Shown here: positions 47,862 through 56,418 of the stretch, in pieces
Position numbering within the stretch: position 1 is the first letter of the stretch
Layout of the letters: each line of letters begins with the position of its first letter
Source: Methylopila henanensis
Lineage (GTDB): Bacteria > Pseudomonadota > Alphaproteobacteria > Rhizobiales > Methylopilaceae
DNA length: 64,000 bases
Assembly (NCBI RefSeq): GCF_042681025.1
Contig: NZ_JBHUER010000004.1
Span: 1-64,000 of the forward strand
Direction: 5' to 3'
The notes under the pieces: generated by a model
Databases searched by the model: none
What the model saw: only the letters and a program-made list of their open reading frames with translations
Told to the model about the DNA's origin: nothing
Translations under genes and position numbers: made by a program

Positions 47862-48392
47862 ATGATCGACAGGTCCGAGCGTCCCGCGGCTCCGTCCGAA
47901 CCCGTCTCGCTCGGCATGCGTCTGGTCGGCTCGGCGGCGTTCACGACGCTGTTCCGCGAGGGCATGGCGCTGGTGGAGGAGACCGCGGCCTATCTCGACG
48001 GCGACGGCCGCGGCGAATCCCGCGAGCTGGGCCGCGCCGAGTCCATCGCCTACGCCACCGAGAGCATGCGTCTCACCACCCGGCTGATGCAGATCGCGTC
48101 CTGGCTGCTGGTGCAGCGCGCGGTGAACGAGGGCGAGATGTCGCTCGACCAGGCCCGCGAGGAAAAGCTCAAGGTGCGGCTGTCGGCGGTGGCGTCGACG
48201 CTGCCGCGGGACGTGTTCGAACGGCTGCCGGAACGGCTGCGCGATCTGGTCGACCGCACCGCGCGGCTTCAGGAGCGCGTGCAGATCCTCGACGTGCAGC
48301 TCGACGGCAAGGTCGTGGCCGAGGAGCCGTCGCGCAACCCGCTCGAAGGCCAGCTCGAACTCCTGCGTCAGGCCTTCGGCGCCGGCCGCTGA
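47862..48392 (+). CDS. rcdA: RcdA-like CtrA proteolysis adaptor (DUF1465)
   Basis: This is a 176-residue protein matching DUF1465, the family of Caulobacter RcdA. SLGMRLVGSAAFTTLFREGMAL, VEETAAYLDGDGRGESREL, AESIAYATESMRLTTRLMQI and ASWLLVQRAVNEGEMS are conserved; the fold is a helical bundle. In Caulobacter, RcdA with CpdR and PopA delivers CtrA and other substrates to ClpXP. A GAGAGAGG site is upstream. It ends 12 bases from the convergent flbD gene. Confidence 0.88.
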   Translation: MIDRSERPAAPSEPVSLGMRLVGSAAFTTLFREGMALVEETAAYLDGDGRGESRELGRAESIAYATESMRLTTRLMQIASWLLVQRAVNEGEMSLDQAREEKLKVRLSAVASTLPRDVFERLPERLRDLVDRTARLQERVQILDVQLDGKVVAEEPSRNPLEGQLELLRQAFGAGR

Positions 48393-48404
48393 TTCTGCGC
48401 CCGT

Positions 48405-49766
48405 TCAGGCCGCGGCGACCCCGCCCTGCGGCGGCGTGATCGCGAAGCCCTCGTCGTCGTACTGGTTGAGCTTGTTCCGCAGCGTGCGGATCGAGATGCC
48501 GAGGATGTTGGCCGCGTGGGTGCGGTTGCCCAGCGTGTGGCCGAGCGTGTCGAGGATCAGCTCGCGCTCGACGTCCGCCACCGTGCGGCCGACGAAGCCG
48601 CGCGTGACGGTCTCGGCCGCCTCCGCCGCGCGCGACGCCGGGTCCGCGCCGCGCGGCGCCATCGGCGCGCCGTCGGGGCTCAGGATCGCCTCCGGTCCGA
48701 TCTCCGGCCCGCTCGCGAGCAGCACCGCGCGGTGGATCATGTTCTCCAGCTCGCGCACGTTGCCGGGGAAGGCGCAGCGCACGATCTCGGTTCGCGCCGA
48801 GGCGGACAGCGGGCGCACCGCGACGCCGTTGAGCTGCGCGTACTTCTTCGCGAAATGCGCGGCGAGCTCGAGGATGTCGCCCGGCCGCTGCCGCAGCGGC
48901 GGGATCTTCAGCGTGACGACGTTCAGCCGGTAGAGCAGGTCTTCGCGGAACGTCCCGCGGCGCACCTCGTCCGCAAGCACCCGGTTCGAGGTCGCGAGCA
49001 CCCGGATGTCGACCGGCACCGGCTTCGCGCCGCCGACGCGGTCGATGACGCGCTCCTGCAGCGCGCGCAGCAGCTTCGCCTGCAGCCGCACGTCCATTTC
49101 GGAGATCTCGTCGAGCAGCAGCGTGCCGCCGGAGGCTTCCTCGAACTTGCCGATGCGGCGGGCCGAGGCCCCGGTGAAGGCGCCCTTCTCGTGGCCGAAC
49201 AGCTCGCTTTCCAGAAGCTGCTCCGGGATCGCGGCGCAGTTGACCGACACGAACGGCTTGGCCGCGCGGGGCGAGCGGGCGTGGATGTGGCGCGCCAGCA
49301 TCTCCTTGCCCGATCCGCTCTCGCCGGTGATCAGGACGCTCGCTGAGGAGGCCGCGACCTGGGTCGCGAGCTGGACGACGGAGGCCATGACGGGATCGCG
49401 GAACACGAGGTCGCGCGCGTCGTCGGCTACGGCGGCGAGCACGGCCGCGATCAGCTCGGGATCGGGCGGGAGCGGGATGTACTCCTGCGCGCCCGACTGA
49501 ATCGCCGCGACGGCGGCGCGCGCGTCGTTGTCGACGCCGCAGGCGACCACCGGCACGTGGAACCGCTCGGCCTTCAGCGCTTCGGTCAGTTCGCGCACGG
49601 GCAGCGCGACGTCGATCATGATCAGGTCGGCGCCGCGGCCGGCGCGCAGGCTGCGCATCGCCTGGTCGATGGTCTCGGCGTGGGTCACTGCCGCGCCGCG
49701 GTCCATGGCGATCCGGGTGGCGGCGGTGAGCTGCCCCTTGAGCTGGCCGACGATGGTGAGCCGCAT
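48405..49766 (-). CDS. flbD: Sigma-54-dependent flagellar regulator FlbD
   Basis: This is a 453-residue NtrC-type activator. The receiver domain (1-115) is present but atypical (MIDVALPVRELTE instead of a classical acidic pocket), as known for FlbD, which is regulated by FliX rather than a usual kinase. The AAA domain has GESGSGKEMLARHIH, GHEKGAFTGASARR for sigma-54 contact, and GGTLLLDEISEMD. The terminal Fis-type helix-turn-helix is TLGNRTHAANILGISIRTLRNKL. It is the last gene of the fliF-fliG-fliH-fliN-flbD operon. It probably activates the sigma-54 promoter upstream of fliK at 54.2 kb. Confidence 0.94.
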   Translation of the reverse strand: MRLTIVGQLKGQLTAATRIAMDRGAAVTHAETIDQAMRSLRAGRGADLIMIDVALPVRELTEALKAERFHVPVVACGVDNDARAAVAAIQSGAQEYIPLPPDPELIAAVLAAVADDARDLVFRDPVMASVVQLATQVAASSASVLITGESGSGKEMLARHIHARSPRAAKPFVSVNCAAIPEQLLESELFGHEKGAFTGASARRIGKFEEASGGTLLLDEISEMDVRLQAKLLRALQERVIDRVGGAKPVPVDIRVLATSNRVLADEVRRGTFREDLLYRLNVVTLKIPPLRQRPGDILELAAHFAKKYAQLNGVAVRPLSASARTEIVRCAFPGNVRELENMIHRAVLLASGPEIGPEAILSPDGAPMAPRGADPASRAAEAAETVTRGFVGRTVADVERELILDTLGHTLGNRTHAANILGISIRTLRNKLNQYDDEGFAITPPQGGVAAA

Positions 49767-49780
49767 GGGTCGTCCTCCGT

Positions 49781-50131
49781 TCAGGCGCGGTCGGGCTTGA
49801 TGATTTCGGTCATCGTCACGCCGAGCCGCTCTTCGACCAGCACCACTTCGCCGCGGGCGACGAGCCGGTCGTTGACGTAGATGTCGATCGCCTCGCCGAC
49901 CTTGCGGTCGAGTTCGAGGATCGATCCGGGCTTGAGCCTCAGCAGTTCGCCGACGTCGACGCGCGACCGCCCAAGCACGGCCGAGACCGAGACGGGAACG
50001 TCGAACACCGCCTCGAGTTCGGCGGCGACGCGGGCGTCCGCGGAATCGTCGGGACGCCGGCGGCTGGTGTCGACGAGGTCGATCTCGTCGGCGTTCAACT
50101 CCGGCAGGGGAACTTCCTTGCCTGCGCTCAT
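49781..50131 (-). CDS. fliN: Flagellar motor switch protein FliN
   Basis: This is a 116-residue C-ring protein. The N-terminus is acidic and variable. The SpoA-type core has FDVPVSVSAVLGRSRVDVGEL, LKPGSILELDRKVGEAIDIYV and VARGEVVLVEERLGVTMTEI, all diagnostic of FliN. The ATG at 50131 overlaps the fliH stop by four bases. It belongs to the switch complex with FliG and FliM; fliM is not in this window. It is 14 bases upstream of flbD. Confidence 0.95.
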   Translation of the reverse strand: MSAGKEVPLPELNADEIDLVDTSRRRPDDSADARVAAELEAVFDVPVSVSAVLGRSRVDVGELLRLKPGSILELDRKVGEAIDIYVNDRLVARGEVVLVEERLGVTMTEIIKPDRA

Positions 50132-50787
50132 GCGTCGGCTCCTTCCGAAGTGGTGACGTCCGGCGCGCCGGACGGCGCGAAGTGGCGGGCGACGGCGGCC
50201 TCGATCGCGCGCAGGACCGCGGCGGCGTCGCGCACCACGCCGCCGTCGGCCCATTCGAGCCGGGCGTCGCCGGTCGCGACCTCGGGGTCGCCGAGCACGA
50301 CGAGGCGGCCCGCGAAGCCGCGGACATGGGCGATCGCGCCGAGTTCGGCCTTGACCGTCTCGACGAGGTCGGGCGCGACGCGCACGGCGACGTGCGGGGC
50401 CGAGCGCAGCTCGAGGAAGCAGGCCTCGGCGGCCGCGGTGATCTCGGCGAGCGGCGCGCGGGCGACGGCGGCCCCCGCGAGCTTGCGGGCGAGGGCGAGG
50501 GCGAGCTCGACCGACTGGCGCTGCAGGTGAAGCGCGCGCGCGTCGGCGTCGGCGATCGACATGGCGAGCTGGGCGCCGAGCGTCTCGATCGCCGCCGTCA
50601 GGCGCGCGGCGTCGCTGTCGCGCATCGCCTTGCGGCCCTCGGCCTCGCCGCGGCGGAAGGCGGAGGCCTCGGCGCGGGCGAGCGCGGCCTCATGGTCCGC
50701 GAGCGGCACGACCGGCGCCGCGGCCGGCGCCGGCGGCGGCGCGCCGAAGTCGAGGTCGAACAGGAAGCGGGCGGGCTTGGCGGTCAC
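50128..50787 (-). CDS. fliH: Flagellar assembly protein FliH
   Basis: This is a 219-residue protein of the FliH/V-ATPase E type that regulates the export ATPase FliI. The N-terminus (ARFLFDLDFGAPPP) is followed by a long Ala-rich helical region and a C-terminal globular part (HVAVRVAPDLVETVKAEL, ARLEWADGGVVRDAAAVL), where a polar-acidic GDARLEWADGGV string is typical of FliH C-termini. It starts with a GTG. It lies between fliG and fliN, overlapping fliN by four bases. fliI is absent from the window. Confidence 0.85.
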   Translation of the reverse strand: MTAKPARFLFDLDFGAPPPAPAAAPVVPLADHEAALARAEASAFRRGEAEGRKAMRDSDAARLTAAIETLGAQLAMSIADADARALHLQRQSVELALALARKLAGAAVARAPLAEITAAAEACFLELRSAPHVAVRVAPDLVETVKAELGAIAHVRGFAGRLVVLGDPEVATGDARLEWADGGVVRDAAAVLRAIEAAVARHFAPSGAPDVTTSEGADA

Positions 50788-50814
50788 GCGGCGCTCCGCC
50801 CGGCGGGGAGAGGA

Positions 50815-51849
50815 TCAGTAGACAAGCTCGTCCTCCCCCTTGCTCTTGGAGATGCGGATTTCGCCCTTGGCGGCGAGGTCCTTGGTCAGGCCGACCAGGG
50901 CGGACTGCGCCTCGTCGACGTCCTTGAGCCGGACCGGCCCCATCGCCTCCATGTCGTCGATCAGCATCTTGGCGGCGCGGCTCGACATGTAGCCCATGAG
51001 GAACTCGCGCATGGTCTGGCTCGCGCCCTTCAGCGCCACCGCCAGCTTGTCGCGCGGCGCGTCGCGCAGCAGCGTCTGGACGCCGGCGGCGTCGAGCTTC
51101 TGCAGGTCGTCGAAGGTGAACATGAGCTGCTTGATGCGCTCGGCGCTGTCCTTCGACGCCTCCTCCAGCTTGGTCAGGAAGCGGGTCTCGGTCTGCCGGT
51201 CGAACGAGTTGAAGATCTCCGCCATCTGCTCGTGGGCGTCGCGGCGCGAGGTCTGGGACAGGTTCGACATCAGCTCCGAGCGCAGCGTCTGCTCGACGCG
51301 CTCGAGGATGTCCTTCTGCACCGCCTCCATCGCGAGCATCCGGCGCACCACGTCGAGCGCGAAGTCTTCCGGCAGGATCGCGAGCACGCGCGCGGAATGT
51401 TCGGCGCGGATCTTCGACAGCACCACGGCGACGGTCTGCGGGTACTCGTTCTTCAGGTAGTTCGCGAGCACCGCCTCCTGCACGTTGGAGAGCTTCTCCC
51501 ACATGTTGCGGCCGGCCGGCCCGCGGATCTCCTCCATGATCGCGCCGACGCGCTCCTTCGGGAGCAGCCTCGCGAGCAGCCTTTCGGTGCTGTCGAAGGT
51601 GCCCATCAGGGCGCCGGCGGTGGAGAGGTTCGAGACGAACTGCATCAGCAGCCCCTCGACCGTTTCGATGTCGACGGGGCCGAGCGACGACATGGCCGAG
51701 GACAGCGCGCGGATCTCGTCGTCGTCGAGCTGCGGCCAGATCGAGGCGCCGTGCTCCTCGCCGAGCGCGAGCATCAGCACGGCCGCGCGGTCGATGCCGG
51801 TGAGAGCGCGGGTCGGGGCGGCGCCCCGGGTGGCGACGGCCTGAGCCAT
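50815..51849 (-). CDS. fliG: Flagellar motor switch protein FliG
   Basis: This is a 344-residue rotor protein. The N-domain starts ALTGIDRAAVLMLALGEEHG; the middle EHPQ-type region appears as NEYPQTVAVVLSKIRAEHSA; the C-domain has MFTFDDLQKLDAAGVQTLLRD and the torque helix region KGASQTMREFLMGYMSSRAA. FliG links the FliF ring to the FliM/FliN ring and interacts with the stator. Its ATG lies 4 bases after the fliF stop, so translation is coupled. A 27-base gap follows to fliH. Confidence 0.96.
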   Translation of the reverse strand: MAQAVATRGAAPTRALTGIDRAAVLMLALGEEHGASIWPQLDDDEIRALSSAMSSLGPVDIETVEGLLMQFVSNLSTAGALMGTFDSTERLLARLLPKERVGAIMEEIRGPAGRNMWEKLSNVQEAVLANYLKNEYPQTVAVVLSKIRAEHSARVLAILPEDFALDVVRRMLAMEAVQKDILERVEQTLRSELMSNLSQTSRRDAHEQMAEIFNSFDRQTETRFLTKLEEASKDSAERIKQLMFTFDDLQKLDAAGVQTLLRDAPRDKLAVALKGASQTMREFLMGYMSSRAAKMLIDDMEAMGPVRLKDVDEAQSALVGLTKDLAAKGEIRISKSKGEDELVY

Positions 51850-51853
51850 GGTC

Positions 51854-53521
51854 CTACGCGGGCTCCTGCATCCACTGCCGGATGATCGACAGGGTCTCGT
51901 TCGGGTTGTTCTTCACCAGCTCGCCGATGCGCTGCATCGATTCGGCCTGGACGCGGCCCGCGATCTCGGCCGCGGCGATCATCCGGGCGGTGCCGGGCTC
52001 CTGGCCCTGGCCGCCGCTCGTCGTCATGGCCCCCGCGGGGCCGGCGAGGGCGGGCGTCTCGCCGGGGCCGGCGAGCGCGGCGGCCTCGTCGCCGGACGCT
52101 CCGACCACGAGCGTGCGCGTGGTGGTGATCGTCGTCTCGGGCGACAGCGCCTTCCGCAGCAGCGGGCGCACCACCACGAACAGCACCAGCACGGTCAGCA
52201 GCGCCAGCACGGCGAGCTCCGCCCAGCGCATGACGTCCTCGCGGGTCAGCTCGAACAGACCCGGCGCCGCGCCGGCGTCGGCCGCGCCGGGCAGGTCGGC
52301 GAAGCGCAGGTTGACGATCTCGACCGCGTCGCCGCGGGCCTGGTCGAAGCCGACGCCGGCCCGCACCAGCGCGCCGATCCGGTCGAGCTCCTCCTGCGGC
52401 CGCGGCGCATAGGAGACGTCGCCATTGGCGGCGCGGGCGTAGACGCCGTCGACCAGCACGGCGACCGAGAGCCGCTTCAGACGGGCGCCGTCCTGCACCT
52501 CGGTGCGGGTGGTGCGCGAGATCTCGTAGTTCACCACCTCCTCGGTCTTGTTCGAGGTGTCGCGGTTCTGCGGGGCCTGACCGGCGGCGGCGCCTTGCGC
52601 GTTCGGAAGCTGCGCGCCGACCGTCACGGCCTGGTCGCCGGCCTCCGACGACTGCGAGCTCTCCTCCCGCGTCTGGGTCGAGCGGACGACGCGGCTCTCC
52701 GGATCGAAGCTGTCGGCGGTGACGGTGGACTTGGTGGTGTCCATCTCGGCGCGGACCTCGACGCGGGCGCGGTCGCGTCCGACGACGCGTCCGACGATCG
52801 CCTCGACGCGCTCGCGCAGCCGCCGCTCCAGCGCCGTGGTGCGCTCGTCGCCGGAGCCGCCCGCGCCGTCCTCCGATCCGGAGCCGTCGGCGAGCAGCCG
52901 GCCGCTCTCGTCGACCAGCGACACCTTCTCGGGCTTCAGCCCCTGCACCGCGGAGGCGGCGAGGTGGCGGATGGCGCGGATCTCGCCGCCTTCCAGCTCG
53001 CCGCGGGCGCGAATCACGATCGACGCCGAGGGCTGCGGCGCGTCGCGCGCGAACAGCGGCTTCTCGGGGATGACGAGGTGGACGCGCGCGGCCTCGACCC
53101 GGTTGAGCGACCGGATCGACCGGGCGAGCTCGCCCTCGAGCGCGCGCAGGTGATTGACGTTCTGGACGAAGCTCGTCGCGGAGAATCCGTCGCTCTTGTC
53201 GAAGATCTCCCAGCCGACGCCGCCGCCGGCGGGCAGGCTCTTCTCGGCGAGGCCCATGCGCAGCTTCGCGATCTGCTCCTTCGGCACGAGGATCGACGCC
53301 CCGTCCTGGCGCAGCTCGTAAGGGACCGCGCGCTGCTCGAGCTCCTTGATCACGGCCGATGAGTCCTGCAGCGACAGGTCGCTGAACAGCGGCGACATCT
53401 GCGGCTGCGTGAACCGCACGATCGTGAAGGCGAAGAACCCGATCAGGGCGATCGCGACCGCCAGCATCGCGGCGATGCGGCCCGGCCCGAACGTACGCAG
53501 GAATGCAACGGCGCCGCCCAA
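51854..53521 (-). CDS. fliF: Flagellar MS-ring protein FliF
   Basis: This is a 555-residue MS-ring protein with two membrane helices (about 12-35 and 420-445) and a large periplasmic region. It shows FSDLSLQDSSAVIKELEQRA, LRALEGELARSIRSLNRVEA, ARVHLVIPEKPLF and YEISRTTRT. The C-terminal FliG-binding tail ends with NPNETLSIIRQWMQ. The TTG at 53521 is chosen because GGGAGAGG precedes it by the right distance and the family N-terminus begins there. The longer frame (to 53728) is antisense to sciP. It leads the fliF-fliG-fliH-fliN-flbD operon, with a CtrA-like box upstream. Confidence 0.93.
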   Translation of the reverse strand: MGGAVAFLRTFGPGRIAAMLAVAIALIGFFAFTIVRFTQPQMSPLFSDLSLQDSSAVIKELEQRAVPYELRQDGASILVPKEQIAKLRMGLAEKSLPAGGGVGWEIFDKSDGFSATSFVQNVNHLRALEGELARSIRSLNRVEAARVHLVIPEKPLFARDAPQPSASIVIRARGELEGGEIRAIRHLAASAVQGLKPEKVSLVDESGRLLADGSGSEDGAGGSGDERTTALERRLRERVEAIVGRVVGRDRARVEVRAEMDTTKSTVTADSFDPESRVVRSTQTREESSQSSEAGDQAVTVGAQLPNAQGAAAGQAPQNRDTSNKTEEVVNYEISRTTRTEVQDGARLKRLSVAVLVDGVYARAANGDVSYAPRPQEELDRIGALVRAGVGFDQARGDAVEIVNLRFADLPGAADAGAAPGLFELTREDVMRWAELAVLALLTVLVLFVVVRPLLRKALSPETTITTTRTLVVGASGDEAAALAGPGETPALAGPAGAMTTSGGQGQEPGTARMIAAAEIAGRVQAESMQRIGELVKNNPNETLSIIRQWMQEPA

Positions 53522-53584
53522 CGAGCCTCTCCCGGAAGGGCGCCGCGATCCGGCCCCACCCGGCAAGAATTGCCCGGCGCATGG

Positions 53585-53599
53585 TAAACGGGTCGTTAA
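53585..53599 (-). promoter_or_regulatory. CtrA-like box upstream of fliF
   Basis: Read on the minus strand, TTAA-CGACCCG-TTTAC matches TTAA-N7-TTAAC with one mismatch. It is 64-78 bases upstream of the fliF start, where class II flagellar promoters carry CtrA sites in Caulobacter. Confidence 0.5.
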
Positions 53600-53678
53600 T
53601 GCCCCCGTCGAGCGGGCGCCGGAAACGACGGCGCCGGCCACGAGGGCCGGCGCGGACGTACGCGAAGACTTTAAGCGG

Positions 53679-53954
53679 TCAGGCGCGATACTGTTGAATG
53701 CGCGTCGTGCGGAGTCCTGCAAGGCCATGGCGGTCGATCGACGCTTGCCAGGAAAGAAATTCCTCGACCGTCAGCGTGTAGCGCTGACAGGCCTCCTCGA
53801 GGCTGAGAAGCCCGCCACGCACGGCGGCGACGACCTCGGCCTTGCGCCGGATCACCCACCGTTTGGTGTCGGACGGCGGCAAGTCGGCGACCGTGAGCGG
53901 ACTTCCGTCCGGTCCGATCACATACTTGGCGCGTCCACGTTGCATTTCGGTCAT
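53679..53954 (-). CDS. sciP: SciP-like CtrA inhibitor (DUF1153)
   Basis: This is a 91-residue protein that matches SciP/DUF1153 almost throughout. RAKYVIGPDGSPLTVADLPP, TKRWVIRRKAEVVAAVRGGL, LSLEEACQRYTLTVEEFLSW and DRHGLAGLRTTRIQQYR are all diagnostic. The helix-turn-helix region binds CtrA-dependent promoters and blocks CtrA from recruiting polymerase. The ATG at 53954 gives the usual length and is preceded by GTGAGAG; an ATG at 53972 is possible. It stands between fliF and fliK as a single gene, with its own CtrA-like site upstream. Confidence 0.93.
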   Translation of the reverse strand: MTEMQRGRAKYVIGPDGSPLTVADLPPSDTKRWVIRRKAEVVAAVRGGLLSLEEACQRYTLTVEEFLSWQASIDRHGLAGLRTTRIQQYRA

Positions 53955-54006
53955 CGGTACTCTCACACGCATCTGACCCGTCTCTAGCAACGTTAGGCGC
54001 GGCGAT

Positions 54007-54021
54007 TTAACATTTGGCTAA
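54007..54021 (-). promoter_or_regulatory. CtrA-like box upstream of sciP
   Basis: On the minus strand TTAG-CCAAATG-TTAA is one base off the CtrA consensus TTAA-N7-TTAA. It lies 53-67 bases upstream of the sciP start, in an AT-rich stretch that also shows further TTAA and CTAA half-sites. Confidence 0.5.
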
Positions 54022-54198
54022 GCGGAAAAGATGATTTCGACCGAATTTCAATCGTTAATGAGAAGTAATTCAAATACTAACGAATGGTGATCTTTTGACT
54101 GTTGCGTGGTCTTTCGCGGCGGGCAAAATTTTCCGCCGGAGGGCAGAAAACGCCGAGCGCCGCGGAGGCCGGCGCGTTGATCTTCTTGGCCCTTCCGG

Positions 54199-54213
54199 TG
54201 GCATGCGGATTGC
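54199..54213 (+). promoter_or_regulatory. Sigma-54 promoter upstream of fliK-flgD
   Basis: TGGCAT-GCGGA-TTGC has the invariant GG and GC exactly 10 bases apart, matching TGGCAC-N5-TTGC with one mismatch. Transcription would start near 54225, 24 bases before the fliK start. FlbD is the likely activator. Confidence 0.6.
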
Positions 54214-54248
54214 GAGACCACGCCGAACCATCGGGTCCCGCCTCGCTC

Positions 54249-55535
54249 ATGATCGCCGTCTCCGCCGCCGCTCCCAGAACCGCCGCGCCTGCCTCGCCGA
54301 CGCCCGCGGCGGGGTCCGTGGGCGCTTTCGCGGACGTGCTGGCGGCGTCGGAGACCGCGGACGGACCCGCGCCGACCGCAGCCGGCGCCGAATCGAATTC
54401 GTCTATCGATGAGCTTTCCGGCCGCGACGAGGCCGAGTCGTCGCCGGCCGCAGTTCTGGTCGCGGCGCAGTCGGCGATCCTGCCCGCGCCCGCCGAAGCC
54501 GCCGGCGGAGAGGGGCTGAGCGAAGGCGCGGCACCGAAGCTCCCGCTCGCCGGCGCAACGGCCGGCGACGCTGCGGAGGCCCGGCCCGCTCCGGAGAGGG
54601 CGGGCGCGAAGCCGCAGACGTCCGCCGCCGCCGAAGCGCAGCGGCCGGCCAACGCCGCGGCGTCGGCCCCCATCGCGTTGAAGGTGGTCGGCGCGTTTGT
54701 GGACGAGATCGAGGCGGCGGCGCAGGCCGCCGACGAGGCCGGCCCATCCGACGCGGCCCCGGCCGTGACGGGCCCGGCCAAGCCGGCCGCGGGCCAGCCT
54801 CTGGCGCAGCCTCCCATCCCGATCGCCGCGGCGGCCCAGCCCGCGCCGCCGACGCCGGCGGCCGNCGCCGGCTCCGACGCCTCCGCGGACGCCGACGCCA
54901 CGGCCCCCGAGATCGAGGCCGCCGCCGCCAGACCGGTCGCCGAGGCCTCGGGCGATCACGACGCCTCGACCCAGGACGACGGCGCGTCCGGCGGCGGAAG
55001 CGCGCCGGCGTCTGCGGCGAAGGCCGCGGACCAGATTCCGACCGGAGCCTCGGGCTTCGAGACCGCCGCCAAGGCGGCTCAGGCGCCGTCGCAGACCGCG
55101 CCGAGCGCCGCCGCGCAGGTGTCCGCCGCCGTGGTCGCGGCGGCGCAGGCGGCGCCCGCGGCCTCCGGCGCGCGCCGCACCCGGTTCGACGTCCAGCTCG
55201 AGGACGGCGATCTCGGCCGCATCGACGTGCGGCTCGACATCGCGAGCGACGGCAAGGTCTCGACCCGGCTGGTCGTCGAACGGCCCGAGACGCTGGCGAT
55301 GCTGAAGCAGGACGCCGGCGACCTCGCGCGCTCGCTGCAGCAGGCCGGCTTCCAGCTCGCCGGCGACGGCCTCGCCTTCGAACTGCGCGACGGCGGCGGC
55401 TGGGCGAGGGAACGCGCGGCCCCGCTCACGCCGTCCGGCCGGAACGACGCCATCGACGAGGGCGCCGCGCTCGCGGCCCCGCTCGCCTACGCCCCGACGA
55501 GGCGGTCCGCCTCGGCGCTCGACCTCCGGGTCTGA
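54249..55535 (+). CDS. fliK: Flagellar hook-length control protein FliK
   Basis: This is a 428-residue protein, mostly an Ala/Pro-rich low-complexity ruler region (about residues 1-310), with the conserved hook-length domain at the C-terminus. TRFDVQLEDGDLGRIDVRLD, KVSTRLVVERPETLAMLKQD and AGDLARSLQQAGFQLAGDGL resemble the LxPxxLG-type FliK C-domain. The ATG at 54249 is preferred; the longer frame runs through the sigma-54 promoter. One undetermined base lies at 54865. flgD follows 17 bases downstream, the normal pair for building the hook. Confidence 0.85.
   Translation: MIAVSAAAPRTAAPASPTPAAGSVGAFADVLAASETADGPAPTAAGAESNSSIDELSGRDEAESSPAAVLVAAQSAILPAPAEAAGGEGLSEGAAPKLPLAGATAGDAAEARPAPERAGAKPQTSAAAEAQRPANAAASAPIALKVVGAFVDEIEAAAQAADEAGPSDAAPAVTGPAKPAAGQPLAQPPIPIAAAAQPAPPTPAAXAGSDASADADATAPEIEAAAARPVAEASGDHDASTQDDGASGGGSAPASAAKAADQIPTGASGFETAAKAAQAPSQTAPSAAAQVSAAVVAAAQAAPAASGARRTRFDVQLEDGDLGRIDVRLDIASDGKVSTRLVVERPETLAMLKQDAGDLARSLQQAGFQLAGDGLAFELRDGGGWARERAAPLTPSGRNDAIDEGAALAAPLAYAPTRRSASALDLRV
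54865..54865. other. Undetermined base (N) in fliK
   Basis: A single N sits in the GC-rich Ala-coding repeat region; it affects one codon and does not break the frame. Confidence 0.98.
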
Positions 55536-55552
55536 AGAAGGGAACGCCCGCC

Positions 55553-56218
55553 ATGGCCGTCGACGCGACCGGCAGCTCGACCAGCGCGACATCCGCCACG
55601 ACCACGTCGCGGTCGACGCTCGCGAGCAACTTCGACACGTTTCTGACGCTGCTGACGACCCAGCTCAGGAACCAGAACCCGCTCGACCCGCTCGACACCA
55701 ACCAGTTCACCCAGCAGCTGGTGCAGTTTGCGGGCGTCGAGCAGCAGCTCCAGACCAACGACACGCTGGGCGCCCTACTGGCCGCGACCCAGACCTCGCA
55801 GGCCGCGACCGCGCTTGGCCTCGTGGGTAAGTCGGTGACGGCGGACGGCGACACCACGCTGCTCGACGACGGCGCCGCGACCTGGAAGCTGAACGCTCCT
55901 TCCGCCGCCAGCGCGACGGTCGAAATCCGCAACGCCAGCGGCGCGCTGGTGGCGACCCGGACGGTGGATCTCGAGTATGGCGACCAGGACTTCACCTGGG
56001 ACGGCAAGACCACGTCCGGCGCGGACGCTCCGGAAGGGCTCTACTCGATCGTCGTCACGGCGACGGACGCGGCGGGATCGACGGTTTCGGTGACGTCCGA
56101 GATCGCCGGCACGGTCGACGGCGTCGACCTCACCACCGGGACCGCGGTGCTCACCATCGGCGACCTGCGCGTGCCGCTGTCCTCGCTGAAGCACATCAGG
56201 ACCGCGGCGGCGATCTGA
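55553..56218 (+). CDS. flgD: Flagellar hook capping protein FlgD
   Basis: This is a 221-residue hook scaffold. The conserved N-terminal region has NFDTFLTLLTTQLRNQNPLD, PLDTNQFTQQLVQFAGVEQQ and LQTNDTLGALLAA. The C-terminus has the FlgD Ig-like and tudor domains (ATVEIRNASGALVATRTVDL, YGDQDFTWDGKTTSGADAPEG). It probably shares the sigma-54 transcript of fliK. The 200-base region to mnmA shows no clear terminator. Confidence 0.95.
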   Translation: MAVDATGSSTSATSATTTSRSTLASNFDTFLTLLTTQLRNQNPLDPLDTNQFTQQLVQFAGVEQQLQTNDTLGALLAATQTSQAATALGLVGKSVTADGDTTLLDDGAATWKLNAPSAASATVEIRNASGALVATRTVDLEYGDQDFTWDGKTTSGADAPEGLYSIVVTATDAAGSTVSVTSEIAGTVDGVDLTTGTAVLTIGDLRVPLSSLKHIRTAAAI

Positions 56219-56418
56219 GCTTCTTCGGCCCCGTCGAGGGAGGCGCGAGGGACATCGTCGCGCGCTACGTGTAGCGACTCACCTCAAAGAAGCGCGCCGG
56301 CTTCGAGCCCGCGCGGCTGGCGCGCGCCCGGTGAGGCGAAGCGACATGCTTCCGTCACAGGGCGTCGCCAGATAAGAGGTGGTCCGCCGCCACCAACGAA
56401 CGCGAGCCTGTCCGCCGG

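Noticed and set aside
53522..53728. Possible 69-residue N-terminal extension of fliF
   Set aside because: It overlaps sciP in antisense, and a good ribosome binding site lies just before the TTG at 53521, where the family sequence begins.
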